A stretch of DNA of 41,078 bases from Candidatus Chlorobium antarcticum (GTDB lineage Bacteria; Bacteroidota; Chlorobiia; Chlorobiales; Chlorobiaceae): assembly GCA_030765725.1 (NCBI GenBank), contig JAVCDF010000011.1, positions 1-41,078 of the forward strand, read 5' to 3'. The notes beneath the pieces were generated by a model. That model did no database searches. It saw nothing but the letters and a program-made list of their open reading frames with translations, and had not been told where the DNA came from. Both the position numbers and the translations under genes were made by a program. Below are positions 7,637 through 16,860 of this stretch, piece after piece. Each line of letters opens with the position of its first letter. The stretch's first letter is position 1.

Positions 7637-10600
7637 ATGGCGCTTAATCTTTATACAGGAAACCGCTCTGAGCGTCTGGTCCGGGAACTGGCTGGCCTGC
7701 TTTCCGCAAGCACGCCGGCTTCTCCTTTGACGGAAGAGGTTGTTGTTGTTCGGAGCCGCGGGATGCAGCGCTGGCTCTCCATTGAGCTTGCGCAACTCCA
7801 TGGTATTTGGGCCAACAGCCGTTTTCCTCTTCCTGATTCCTTTGTTCAAGATTGTTTTAGGCGTTTCTTTCCTGAATATGATGGCGAAAAATTCTTCCAG
7901 CCTGTACAGATGACCTGGAACATTATTTCGCTGCTCCCTTTACTTCTTGATGAACCCTCTTTCGCCTCCATAAGGAACTATCTTTCCAGCGACAGGGATG
8001 GAATGAAACTGTATCAGCTGGCAGGTAAAACGGCTGGCATTTTTGACGCTTATGGAATCTATCGCCCCGATATGCTCGCTCGATGGGAGTCGGGGAGTCT
8101 TGAGAAGGGTGAGGCCCTTTGGCAGTCAATGCTCTGGAACGGACTTGTTGCGAATTCGGGAGGAGCCAGGCCCCTCTGGGCGCTTAAGGATGAGTTCTGC
8201 AGCAGGCTGAAATCGCCTGTTCCCGGTTTCCCTGAGCGGATTTCGCTTTTCGGAATTTCCTGTCTTTCTAAGTTTCATCTCGACATACTCTCCGCCCTCT
8301 CCCGCGTCATGGAGGTCAACCTGTTTGTACTGAGCCCTACACAGGACTTCTGGGCTGACATTATGCCCAAAAGCAGCCAGGCAAGGCTTTCTGTTGAGGA
8401 GCGGATATACAGGAATGAAGGTAACCCTCTGCTTGCCTCACTGGGCCGTATGGGCCGTGACTTTTCTTCTCTCATGCTTGAGCTTGCAGATTCTGCTGAA
8501 ATGCAGCTTGAAGCTTATGAAGAGCCTGGCGAAGAGACTCTGCTCTCTTCAATTCAGACCGATATGCTTCATCTTCGCGGAGTTGGAACCGATGTGACCC
8601 GACAGACGCTTTCTCCCGACGACTCCTCAATCCAGATTCACTCCTGCCACAGTCCGCTTCGTGAAGTTGAAGTGCTGTATGACAGCATGCTCCGGTTCTT
8701 TGAGACTTATGAGGGGCTTGAGCCCCGCGATATTCTTGTGCTGACTCCTGATATTGAAACCTACGCCCCCTATATTTCCGCAGTTTTTGGCTCCGGCAGT
8801 GAAGGGCCGACTCGCATTCCTTTTACGGTTTCCGACAGGAGCATACTGAATGAAGGGGAGGTTGCTTCGGCCGTGGCAGCGCTTCTTGATATCTCTCAGA
8901 GCCGTCTTGGTGCTGCGGAGGTTTTTGATCTTCTCTCTTCATCATGCATCAGACGCCGTTTTGGAATAGATGATGCAGCGCTGGAATGCATCCGTCACTG
9001 GATTGATGCAGTAGGTATTCGATGGGGGATGGATGAACATACACGGAAAAATGCAGGACTTCCACCATATCGTCAAAACTCTTGGCGGGCAGGTCTTGAC
9101 AGGCTTCTGCTTGGCTATGCCATGCAGGATGAGGGGCGCCTGTTCAATGGCATCCTTCCTTTTGGTGATGTTGATGCTTCTTTTGCCGATACTCTCGGCA
9201 TTTTTGCTTCGTTTGTTGAAGCCCTTGAGCGTCTTTCTGCACGGATGACTTCTTCAAAAACGCTTCAGGAGTGGCAGCATGTTTTTCTTGGTATGCTGGA
9301 AGACTTCATTTTGGCCGAAGGTGATTCCGAAAGGGAATATGCCGATATGCTTACCATAGCCGATCGTCTCGGAACACTTCATACGCAGACATTGCATGAG
9401 GGCGTGGTGTCTCCTGCTGTCTTTACTTCCTGGCTCCACAGCCAGCTTGAAGAGAAACAACAGAAACTGGGATTCATGACCGGTGGGGTTACTTTCTGCG
9501 CTATGCTTCCCATGCGGAGCATTCCCTTCAGGGTAATCTGTCTTTTGGGGATGGACGATTCGGCTTTTCCGCGGCAGAATCGTCCCCCATCCTTTGATCT
9601 GATCAGCCAAAATCCCCGGCCCGGCGACAGTTTATTACGCAATGAAGACAGGTATCTGTTTCTTGAAATGATTCTTTCTGCCCGCGATCTTCTGTTCATC
9701 AGTTATGTTGGCCAGAGCGTAAAGGACAATGCAGCCATGTCACCCTCCATTCTTGTTGTGGAGCTTATTGATGCTATTGACAGGGTGTTTTCTGCGCCTC
9801 ACGCTGAATCCATGGCCGACCGCCTTACGGTGCGCCACCGTCTTCAGGCATTCAATCCAGCATACTTCCTCAGCTCAAGCCCTCTTTTCAGCTATTCAGC
9901 CGATAATTTTAATGCCCTTGCCCAGATAACTTCCGCCGGGGGCGAACGGCCCTCTTTTGTAGAAGAACCTCTTTTGGTGCCAGAGTGCGAATCCTGCATG
10001 GTGCGCCTTGATCAACTGTTGCGGTTTTACGAGAATCCGGCTGCCTTTTTCCTTGAATCTGCGCTTTCCATCCGCCAGAACAGGCTTTTGACCCCTCTGG
10101 AAGATCGCGAGCCTTTCAGCATTGAGGGCGTTGAGGCTTATATGATGCGTCAGGAACTGCTTGAGCTGATTCTCCAGGGGAGAGATACCTCCGATATCCT
10201 CCCTCTGTTTCAGGCAAGAGGGTTGATACCCCCCTCTGGCAGCGGTGAGCGACTGTTCGGGGCTATGGCAACCGAGGCTTCAGCCTTTGCGGGAATACTG
10301 CAGGGATTAACAGATGGAGCGCCCGAGCTGCCTCCTCTTGCTGTCAATCTTAATATTGGCAAATTCCGCCTTACCGGGGAGCTTCAGAGTCTCTCTGCAA
10401 AGCATCAGCTTTACTATCGCCAAGCCTCAATGAGAGCGCGCGACAGAATAAAGGGCTGGATACGCCATCTTGTTCTCAACGCAGTTGCAGACCCGGCATA
10501 TCCAACCGAAACCCTGCTGGTTATGCGCAATGATTCACACCGGTATACCAAGCCGGATGAGCCCTTGATTTATCTTGAAAATCTTCTCAAACGATACTCG

Positions 10601-10861
10601 GAGGGACTCGCGGCTCCACTTGTTTTTTTCCCTGAGGCTTCGCTTGCCTACACGGAGAAACTTGACAATGGGTTGCAGAAGGCTTTTGACGCCGCCCTCG
10701 GCGTATGGAACGATAATTCCTTCAGCGGACTTCAGGGAGAGGGGTCGCATCCAGCCGTTCAGCGCTGTTTTGGCAGTCGTGAGCCTTTTGATACGGAGTT
10801 TAAAAGTCTTGCGGTAGAGCTGATGCTACCACTTCTGAACTTCTATGAAAAGAGGAAATAA
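7637..10861 (+). CDS. recC: Exodeoxyribonuclease V, gamma subunit RecC
   Basis: A 1074-aa RecC, the size expected for the family (E. coli about 1120). The N-terminus has the RecC/AddB pattern VVRSRGMQRWLSIELA followed by GIWANSRFPLPDSF, and the middle has EVLYDSMLRFF and PFTVSDRS, typical of the inactivated helicase core. RecC holds RecB and RecD together, splits the DNA strands and reads Chi. AAGAGGTG lies about 8 nt before the ATG. The stop TAA shares its last A with the ATG of recB, so the two are translationally coupled. Chi specificity in this organism cannot be read from the sequence. Confidence 0.93.
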   Translation: MALNLYTGNRSERLVRELAGLLSASTPASPLTEEVVVVRSRGMQRWLSIELAQLHGIWANSRFPLPDSFVQDCFRRFFPEYDGEKFFQPVQMTWNIISLLPLLLDEPSFASIRNYLSSDRDGMKLYQLAGKTAGIFDAYGIYRPDMLARWESGSLEKGEALWQSMLWNGLVANSGGARPLWALKDEFCSRLKSPVPGFPERISLFGISCLSKFHLDILSALSRVMEVNLFVLSPTQDFWADIMPKSSQARLSVEERIYRNEGNPLLASLGRMGRDFSSLMLELADSAEMQLEAYEEPGEETLLSSIQTDMLHLRGVGTDVTRQTLSPDDSSIQIHSCHSPLREVEVLYDSMLRFFETYEGLEPRDILVLTPDIETYAPYISAVFGSGSEGPTRIPFTVSDRSILNEGEVASAVAALLDISQSRLGAAEVFDLLSSSCIRRRFGIDDAALECIRHWIDAVGIRWGMDEHTRKNAGLPPYRQNSWRAGLDRLLLGYAMQDEGRLFNGILPFGDVDASFADTLGIFASFVEALERLSARMTSSKTLQEWQHVFLGMLEDFILAEGDSEREYADMLTIADRLGTLHTQTLHEGVVSPAVFTSWLHSQLEEKQQKLGFMTGGVTFCAMLPMRSIPFRVICLLGMDDSAFPRQNRPPSFDLISQNPRPGDSLLRNEDRYLFLEMILSARDLLFISYVGQSVKDNAAMSPSILVVELIDAIDRVFSAPHAESMADRLTVRHRLQAFNPAYFLSSSPLFSYSADNFNALAQITSAGGERPSFVEEPLLVPECESCMVRLDQLLRFYENPAAFFLESALSIRQNRLLTPLEDREPFSIEGVEAYMMRQELLELILQGRDTSDILPLFQARGLIPPSGSGERLFGAMATEASAFAGILQGLTDGAPELPPLAVNLNIGKFRLTGELQSLSAKHQLYYRQASMRARDRIKGWIRHLVLNAVADPAYPTETLLVMRNDSHRYTKPDEPLIYLENLLKRYSEGLAAPLVFFPEASLAYTEKLDNGLQKAFDAALGVWNDNSFSGLQGEGSHPAVQRCFGSREPFDTEFKSLAVELMLPLLNFYEKRK

Positions 10862-13800
10862 TGGAACCGCTCAATACATCCCAGATAGCGCTACAGGGCA
10901 TCAATCTTGTTGAGGCAAGTGCAGGGACAGGCAAAACCTATGCATTGACGGAACTCTACCTCCGCCTGATTATTGAAAAAGAGCTCCTTCCCGAGTCAAT
11001 TCTTGTGGTCACCTATACCGAGGCGGCAACAAAGGAGCTCCGTCAGAAAATACGGGAGCGGATTCGCGATACCATTGCAATGCTTGCCTCCCCTGAAGAG
11101 AGCGTCGGGCGCCTTCGGTCCCTCGGATCAGCCGCAGAGGAAAAGGGGGCCGGAGAGGTTTCGGGATTACTGGAAAACGCGCTCTATCTTCTTGATACCG
11201 CATCGGTTTTCACCATTCACGGTTTCTGCCTTAGAGCTCTTCAAGACAATGCCTTTGAGAGCGGCTCCCTCTATGATACTGATATTGTTGCCGATCAGCG
11301 TGAGCTTTCCGGTAGCATTGTTGACGACTTCTGGCGTTCAAGATTCTTTACATCGCAGGATGCTCTTCCCGGTTATGCGATGAAAGAGTCTCCTGAATCA
11401 TTCCTGAAGTTTCTTGGTGCCGTAAGGGCCACGGCCCGCGAACCGATTATTCCGCAGTTCAGTGCTTCCGACATAGTCGCCATTGAGGATGAATGCCAAA
11501 ATCTTTACCCGCTGATATCGGAGTTGTGGAAAAAAGAGGGAGAGAAGCTCAAAACCCTTCTGAGTGAAGACAAAGGGCTGAGCAGAGCGGCTGGACGGTA
11601 CCGGGGAGATGATCTTGTAGAGCTTTTTGCAGGAATGGACGCATTTGCTCTTGAGGGTCATCCGTTTTCTGTTTTTGACGGTTTTACGAAACTTACCGAA
11701 AGTAAAATTGCTGAGTGGACAAAAAAGAAGTTCAGTCCGCCGGAGCACAAGCTGTTCAACCTCTGTGAGCGTTTTCACCGAGCAATCCAGCAGAGGTTTC
11801 TTGCGTTGAAAGCTGAGCTGGTGCTTTATTACCGTGATAATCTGCCAAAGCGCAAAAAAGAGGCGAACATCCGCTTTTTTGATGATCTGCTGCACGACAT
11901 GCATACCGCCCTGTTCAGCAATGACCAGGACCGCGACTTTCGCAGTCTTCTTTCACGCCGCTGGCCGGCAGCACTGATTGATGAGTTTCAGGATACTGAT
12001 GACCTTCAGTATGAAATTTTTCACAGTATTTATGAAGAAGCTGAAGGCCCCCTCTTTCTGATTGGTGACCCCAAGCAGGCTATCTACAGCTTCAGGGGGG
12101 CAGATGTTTTTGCATATCTCAAGGCCTCCCGCAATGTTGCCATGGAGCGCCGTTTTACCCTTACGCACAATTGGCGTTCAGTCCCGCAGCTTCTTGATGC
12201 TTTCAATCTGCTTTTCGCCCATGTGTCCGTTCCGTTTCTTTTTTCTGAAATAACCTATCGCCCACTTGTGTCCGGCACCCCCAACAGAGATGACAAGCTG
12301 GTTGTTGAGGGCAGTGCTGACAGGTCGCCCTTGGAGTTTCTCCTGCTTGAGGCTTCTTTGAAAGAGAAGGGCGTTTTCAATGTTGAAGAGGCCACCGGCA
12401 TAGCCGCCGAAACTGTTGCCCGCGAGATTGCCTCCCTTCTTGTAAAGGCTCGTGATGGAAAAGCCCATATTGGTTCCCAGCCACTCCGCGCTGACGACAT
12501 AGCAGTAATAGTGCGCAGCCACCGCCAGGCAGCACGGGTTCGTGACGCGCTCACTCTCCTTTCAATACCCTCTGTGCTCCGAAGTGACCGCAGCGTGTTT
12601 GCTTCAGATGAGGCTAAAGAAATCTGCATTCTGCTTGCCGCTCTTGTTGCTCCTGCTGATGAAGGTAAAGTCAGGGCAGCGCTGGTTACCGATATACTCG
12701 GACGAACTGGCAACGAGATAGCCGCAATGATTCAGGATGAATCACTGTGGGTTCCGCTCCTGCGTTTATTCATGCGGCTTCATACTCTCTGGATTGAAAG
12801 GGGATTTATGGCCATGTCTGCGGTTCTCATGAGAGAGGAGAATGTTCGCGGCCGCCTGCTTTCCCTTGCCAGTGGAGAAAGGCGTCTTACAAACTTGCTT
12901 CACTGCGTTGAACTGCTGCATCAAAAGGAGCATGAAGCGGGAGTGGGGCCGGAGGCTCTTGCCTCATGGTTTGCACAGAATACGGTTGAGGCCGATCCTC
13001 TTGATGCAGAGTATCAGCTGCGTCTTGAAACCGACGAACCCGCAGTGAAAATAATGACCATCCATGTAAGCAAAGGTCTCCAGTTTCCGGTTGTCTACTG
13101 TCCTTTTCTCTGGAATGGCAGCCCCGCCAGCCAGGATGTGGCTGCGTTTCATGATGACGCCGGAAATGCGGTTCTTGATTATGGTTCCGGGGATTTTAAA
13201 GCTCACAGGGCTCTCGCTCTGCGGGAGGAGCTCGCTGAGGATATCCGCCTTCTTTATGTTGCCCTTACCCGTGCTGTATACAGCTGCAGTGTTTTTCTGG
13301 CGCCCATCAAAAAAAAACACACTGCTTTGAACCATCTTCTTCAGGGGAGTTTGGATGAAGGTCTGGGGAGTCAAGTGAAACACCTTGTTTCAAAGTCAGC
13401 TGGCGCTATTGGACTGCGCATTATTGAAGAGTCTGTGTTCGAAGAAAACCCGGTCACTCTTTACAGGCCCCTTGACGGGCAGCGGGGAGAACCAGTTCAG
13501 GAAATCTTCACTGGAAAGATTGATCGGTCGTGGCGGATTGCGAGCTTCAGTTCGTTTACCAGAGGGAGCTATGCCCATCCCGAACTTCCGGACCGTGATG
13601 AAACACTCCGGATTATACCGGATGCCGGCAGTCATGGGGCCCCCTCCATTTTTACCTTTCCGCGGGGCGCACAGGCCGGTATTTTTATGCATTCCCTTTT
13701 CGAGACACTGGACTTCAGCCAACCTTTTGATGACTCCATTGAGGAAGGCTTCAAAGTTGCGCTGGAACGCTCAGGTTATAGTCACAAGTGGCTTCCTTCC

Positions 13801-14361
13801 ATTTCCTCAATGGTGCGCGCTGTTCTTGCGGTTCCCTTGAGTACTGAGGATGCCCCGTTTACCCTTGGAGGACTAAATCCCGGTGAGTGGAGAACAGAAA
13901 TGGAGTTTTTCTTCCCGCTGCGCTTTGTTGACCCCCAGCGGCTCTCCTCGCTTTCGGGAGAGCCCCTTCACCCGATGCACCTTGATTTCACCCCGGTTCG
14001 CGGAATGCTGATAGGCTATATGGATATGGTGTTTCAGGCAGGGGGCCGCTACTGGCTGCTTGATTGGAAGTCGAACCATCTGGGTGATTCTCTGGACTCA
14101 TATACGCAAGAGCGGATGCGGGAGGAGATGCATGCGCATCATTACGACCTGCAGTATCTTCTCTATACTGTGGCACTTCACCGATATCTTAGCGTCCGCA
14201 TTCCGGATTATAGTTACAGCACACACTTTGGAGGGGTCATCTATGTTTTTCTCCGCGGTGTGGATGAGTCCACCGGTGAAAATCGCGGATTCTATCGTGC
14301 CAGGCCCTCTGAAGAGCTTGTCAATTCCCTGACAGAAATTCTGATTGAAACCGGAGGTTGA
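10861..14361 (+). CDS. recB: Exodeoxyribonuclease V, beta subunit RecB
   Basis: A 1166-aa RecB, the 3'-5' helicase and the only nuclease of RecBCD. Visible in order: Walker A EASAGTGKT (18-26), DEFQDTDD (about 374-381), GDPKQAIYSFRGAD (about 402-415), THNWRS, IMTIHVSKGLQF (about 731-742) and LLYVALTRA. The C-terminal nuclease has His944 (FMHSLFE), Asp1055 (GYMDMVF), and Asp1068 and Lys1070 (LLDWKSN). The Asp-Asp-Lys spacing is identical to E. coli D1067, D1080, K1082. It therefore looks fully active. It overlaps recC by one base with AGAGGAAATA upstream, and recD begins 4 nt after its stop. It repairs double-strand breaks and degrades unprotected linear DNA such as phage DNA. Confidence 0.96.
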   Translation: MEPLNTSQIALQGINLVEASAGTGKTYALTELYLRLIIEKELLPESILVVTYTEAATKELRQKIRERIRDTIAMLASPEESVGRLRSLGSAAEEKGAGEVSGLLENALYLLDTASVFTIHGFCLRALQDNAFESGSLYDTDIVADQRELSGSIVDDFWRSRFFTSQDALPGYAMKESPESFLKFLGAVRATAREPIIPQFSASDIVAIEDECQNLYPLISELWKKEGEKLKTLLSEDKGLSRAAGRYRGDDLVELFAGMDAFALEGHPFSVFDGFTKLTESKIAEWTKKKFSPPEHKLFNLCERFHRAIQQRFLALKAELVLYYRDNLPKRKKEANIRFFDDLLHDMHTALFSNDQDRDFRSLLSRRWPAALIDEFQDTDDLQYEIFHSIYEEAEGPLFLIGDPKQAIYSFRGADVFAYLKASRNVAMERRFTLTHNWRSVPQLLDAFNLLFAHVSVPFLFSEITYRPLVSGTPNRDDKLVVEGSADRSPLEFLLLEASLKEKGVFNVEEATGIAAETVAREIASLLVKARDGKAHIGSQPLRADDIAVIVRSHRQAARVRDALTLLSIPSVLRSDRSVFASDEAKEICILLAALVAPADEGKVRAALVTDILGRTGNEIAAMIQDESLWVPLLRLFMRLHTLWIERGFMAMSAVLMREENVRGRLLSLASGERRLTNLLHCVELLHQKEHEAGVGPEALASWFAQNTVEADPLDAEYQLRLETDEPAVKIMTIHVSKGLQFPVVYCPFLWNGSPASQDVAAFHDDAGNAVLDYGSGDFKAHRALALREELAEDIRLLYVALTRAVYSCSVFLAPIKKKHTALNHLLQGSLDEGLGSQVKHLVSKSAGAIGLRIIEESVFEENPVTLYRPLDGQRGEPVQEIFTGKIDRSWRIASFSSFTRGSYAHPELPDRDETLRIIPDAGSHGAPSIFTFPRGAQAGIFMHSLFETLDFSQPFDDSIEEGFKVALERSGYSHKWLPSISSMVRAVLAVPLSTEDAPFTLGGLNPGEWRTEMEFFFPLRFVDPQRLSSLSGEPLHPMHLDFTPVRGMLIGYMDMVFQAGGRYWLLDWKSNHLGDSLDSYTQERMREEMHAHHYDLQYLLYTVALHRYLSVRIPDYSYSTHFGGVIYVFLRGVDESTGENRGFYRARPSEELVNSLTEILIETGG

Positions 14362-14365
14362 TTCA

Positions 14366-16087
14366 ATGGCAATGATTTATGAAGAGCGGGCGCTTGACTC
14401 TGTTTTCTCACAGTTTATTCTCCGCCTGAGGGGCTCCGAAGAGAAGCCACCGTTTCCTCTCCGCATTGCCGTTTCTATGGCTGCGCGCGCCGCAGCATCC
14501 GGAGATGTCTGTTTCGATCTTGCCTCACTGCAGGGTACAGTGGTTGAGCATGAGGGGCTGCGGGTTACGATGCCTTCTCTCAACACTTTCCGCGCTCTTT
14601 TCTTTGATTCAGGAGTTGCTTCCGCCCCCGGCGCATTTACTCCACTTGTTCTCGATGACAAAAGTCGGCTCTATCTTTACAGATACTGGAAACTTGAGCA
14701 TCAGCTTGCCGTGCAGCTTCTGGCGCTTGCCTCGAATCCTCCTGAAAACTCCATCAGCAGTCTCTTTCCGGTTGAACCCGGGGGGGGGCAGGAAAAAGCT
14801 GTCCGACATGCGCTGACATGCAGACTGACGGTTATTGCCGGAGGCCCCGGAACAGGAAAAACGGCAACTGTTTCCAGAATACTTTCGCTTCTCCGCTTGC
14901 AGGAGGGTGGGAGAATGAAGCGGATTGCCCTGTGTGCTCCAACAGGCAAAGCGGCTGCGCGCCTTCAGTCGTCACTAAGGGAAATGAATGAACGCGCTTC
15001 ACTGGCTGATGAAGATGCAATGCCCTTGTCTCTGGCTGTTTCCACAATCCACAGGCTTCTGGGCACCATTCAGGGATCAACACGATTTCGTCATAACCCA
15101 GAAAACCCTCTACCCTTTGATCTGCTGGTTGTGGATGAGGCCTCAATGATTGCTCTTCCGCTTATGGTGGCTCTTGTGTCGGCACTGCGCCGCGATGCCT
15201 CCCTTATTCTTCTTGGCGACCAGTACCAGCTGGCTTCGGTTGAGTCGGGAGCCGTCCTTGGCGATATCTGCTCGGCTGCTGCTGCTCAGCCCGATTCACC
15301 AATAGGAGAGTCGGTTGTAACGCTGGACAAAAGTTACAGGTTTACAACAGAGAGCGCTCTGGGCCGTTTGAGCAGGGCTGTCAATGCGGGTGAAGGTCCA
15401 GCTGCGGTGGCGCTGCTCGCCGACCCTGCAGTGCTCGGCATCACCCTTGGCCCGCCTTCCGGAGAGCAGGCATTCCAGAAAGAGCTCAGGGAGTGCATTG
15501 TTGCGGGGTATCGTTTATATCTTGAGGCAGATTCAGCGGAAAACTCGCTGACGCTGTTCGACAGGTTCCGCATTCTTGTGGCTTTGCGGGAAGGACCAGG
15601 TGTTTCGGGAGTCAGGGGAGTCAACAGGCAGGTTGAAAGAGTTCTCCAACAGGCCGGTCTTCTTCTGCCTGTAGAGGGATTTTATCATGGCCGGCCCGTT
15701 CTCCTGACTTCCAACGACTATTCTCTCAACCTTTTCAATGGCGATACGGGGATTGTGCTTGATGATCCTCTTCATCCCGGAGAGTTCCGCGTCTGTTTTA
15801 TGACTGCCGAGGGAACCCTTCGGACGGTTGCTCCCGAGCGGCTGCCGTCGCACGAAACAGCGTTTGCCATGACCATTCATAAAAGTCAGGGGTCGGAGTT
15901 CGACCATGTTCTTATGCTGCTTCCTGAGCGGGAGAGTCCGCTCGTAACACGCGAATTGCTCTATACAGGCATTACCCGTGCAAAAGAGCGCCTTGATGTG
16001 AGGGGTGAAACGGCTCTCTTTGAGAGGGCCGTCGCCAAAAAAACCATCCGTCTGTCAGGACTTGCCGACAGACTTCTCGGCAGGTGA
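14366..16087 (+). CDS. recD: Exodeoxyribonuclease V, alpha subunit RecD
   Basis: A 573-aa RecD, the 5'-3' helicase of RecBCD. Walker A GGPGTGKT (159-166), APTGKAAARLQ, Walker B VVDEASM, LGDQYQLASVESGA, and the C-terminal IHKSQGSEFD (from 504) and LLYTGITRAKERL are intact. The frame is open from a TTG at 14345, but GGAGG at 14353-14357 is 8 nt before the ATG at 14366, so I start there, 4 nt after recB. It completes a recC-recB-recD operon. No ptrA-like protease gene is inserted, unlike the order in E. coli. Confidence 0.95.
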   Translation: MAMIYEERALDSVFSQFILRLRGSEEKPPFPLRIAVSMAARAAASGDVCFDLASLQGTVVEHEGLRVTMPSLNTFRALFFDSGVASAPGAFTPLVLDDKSRLYLYRYWKLEHQLAVQLLALASNPPENSISSLFPVEPGGGQEKAVRHALTCRLTVIAGGPGTGKTATVSRILSLLRLQEGGRMKRIALCAPTGKAAARLQSSLREMNERASLADEDAMPLSLAVSTIHRLLGTIQGSTRFRHNPENPLPFDLLVVDEASMIALPLMVALVSALRRDASLILLGDQYQLASVESGAVLGDICSAAAAQPDSPIGESVVTLDKSYRFTTESALGRLSRAVNAGEGPAAVALLADPAVLGITLGPPSGEQAFQKELRECIVAGYRLYLEADSAENSLTLFDRFRILVALREGPGVSGVRGVNRQVERVLQQAGLLLPVEGFYHGRPVLLTSNDYSLNLFNGDTGIVLDDPLHPGEFRVCFMTAEGTLRTVAPERLPSHETAFAMTIHKSQGSEFDHVLMLLPERESPLVTRELLYTGITRAKERLDVRGETALFERAVAKKTIRLSGLADRLLGR

Positions 16088-16232
16088 AGCTCGCTATGCG
16101 GGGCAACCCTTAAAAGATACACCTCACCGCATATCTTTATACTGGGGCTCATTAACAGGATTTCCCCTGTTAAGTTCCTTTTTTAAGAATTGTTAAGGTT
16201 GTTGCTGGTTGTGGTTTTTGTATTTTACAGTA

Positions 16233-16253
16233 CCACTGCAAAGGTTGCAGTGG
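16233..16253 (+). promoter_or_regulatory. Hairpin in the DsrE-like gene leader
   Basis: CCACTGC and GCAGTGG form a perfect 7-bp stem with a 7-nt loop. It lies 72 nt before the start of the secreted DsrE-like gene. TTGCTG and TTACAG 17 nt apart sit just upstream as a possible promoter. The arm CCACT could instead pair with AGTGG of the next hairpin (16258-16278). Confidence 0.4.
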
Positions 16254-16257
16254 GGAG

Positions 16258-16282
16258 GGCCAAAGCTGTTGAGTGGCCTTTT
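16258..16282 (+). terminator. Terminator-like hairpin between recD and the DsrE-like gene
   Basis: GGCCA and TGGCC form a 5-bp stem with an 11-nt loop followed by TTTT. It could end the recCBD transcript, or attenuate the DsrE-like gene 40 nt downstream. Confidence 0.4.
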
Positions 16283-16324
16283 AAATAAATGAAACCTATA
16301 GTTAACAAGAGAAAGGATATACTT

Positions 16325-16792
16325 ATGAGCGTATTTACCAGAACCGTAGCAATGCTGGCTTTTGTGCTGGCCGCTATTTCACCGTTGTCGGCCTCCTCTG
16401 CCGATGCGAAAGCACCTGCCCAGGCAGTTGCTGAAACCAAAGGCCTTTTTGTTGTTGTAACCGATGCCGATCCGATGACTCAGATGATGGCAATGGTGCT
16501 TTCCACCCAGACTCTGAAGCAGGGTAGGAGCGTACAGATTCTTCTCTGTGGTCCTGCCGGAGAGCTTGCCATTTCCAAAAGCAAACAGACCCTTGTCAAG
16601 CCTCTCATGAAATCCCCTCAGATGCTGCTTGCCAATCTTATTGCACAGGGTGTTACAGTTGAGCTCTGCCCGCTGTACCTTCCAGGCAGCGCCAAGTCAG
16701 AGAAAGACCTGATTTCCGGAGTGAGTGTAGCAAAGCCTCCTGTTGTTGCTGCCGCAATGAGTGAAGCTGGAATCAAGCTCTTTACATTCTGA
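16325..16792 (+). CDS. Secreted DsrE-like small protein
   Basis: A 155-aa protein with a signal peptide (basic MSVFTR, hydrophobic TVAMLAFVLAAISPL, likely cleavage near ASSADA at about 22-26), then one DsrE/F-like alpha/beta domain: LFVVVTDADP, an allelic QMMAMVLSTQTLKQGRSVQI stretch, LLCGPAGEL, and LIAQGVTVELCPLYLP with a Cys at the place of the reactive Cys in DsrE/TusD-type proteins. Cytoplasmic DsrE relatives relay sulfur; a periplasmic version in a sulfur oxidiser suggests sulfur or thiol handling outside the cytoplasm, but that is inference. The ATG at 16325 follows AAAGGA by about 9 nt; an upstream in-frame ATG at 16289 would add 12 non-signal residues. It is monocistronic and ends at a strong terminator. 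Confidence 0.75.
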   Translation: MSVFTRTVAMLAFVLAAISPLSASSADAKAPAQAVAETKGLFVVVTDADPMTQMMAMVLSTQTLKQGRSVQILLCGPAGELAISKSKQTLVKPLMKSPQMLLANLIAQGVTVELCPLYLPGSAKSEKDLISGVSVAKPPVVAAAMSEAGIKLFTF

Positions 16793-16820
16793 TATACAGA
16801 GTCGCAAAAGAGAGTTGACT

Positions 16821-16860
16821 TGAAAGAAAAAGCCGCCTTACAGGGCGGCTTTTTCTTTCA
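16821..16860. terminator. Bidirectional rho-independent terminator
   Basis: Two perfect 17-bp arms (16821-16837 and 16844-16860) flank a 6-nt loop. The core is GCCGCC/GGCGGC with an A-run on one side and a T-run on the other, so it works on both strands. It ends the DsrE-like gene on plus and overlaps the stop codon of the DUF218 gene on minus. Confidence 0.92.

Noticed and set aside
7510-7647. 46-aa plus-strand frame before recC
   Set aside because: It has no ribosome site and no recognisable family, and it overlaps the recC start. A nearby frame that ends in LDGAGTVTLETE might be a remnant of an older gene, but this is too short to support.
11398-11904. 168-aa minus-strand open frame within recB
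   Set aside because: Antisense shadow; the plus-strand RecB is intact and continuous.
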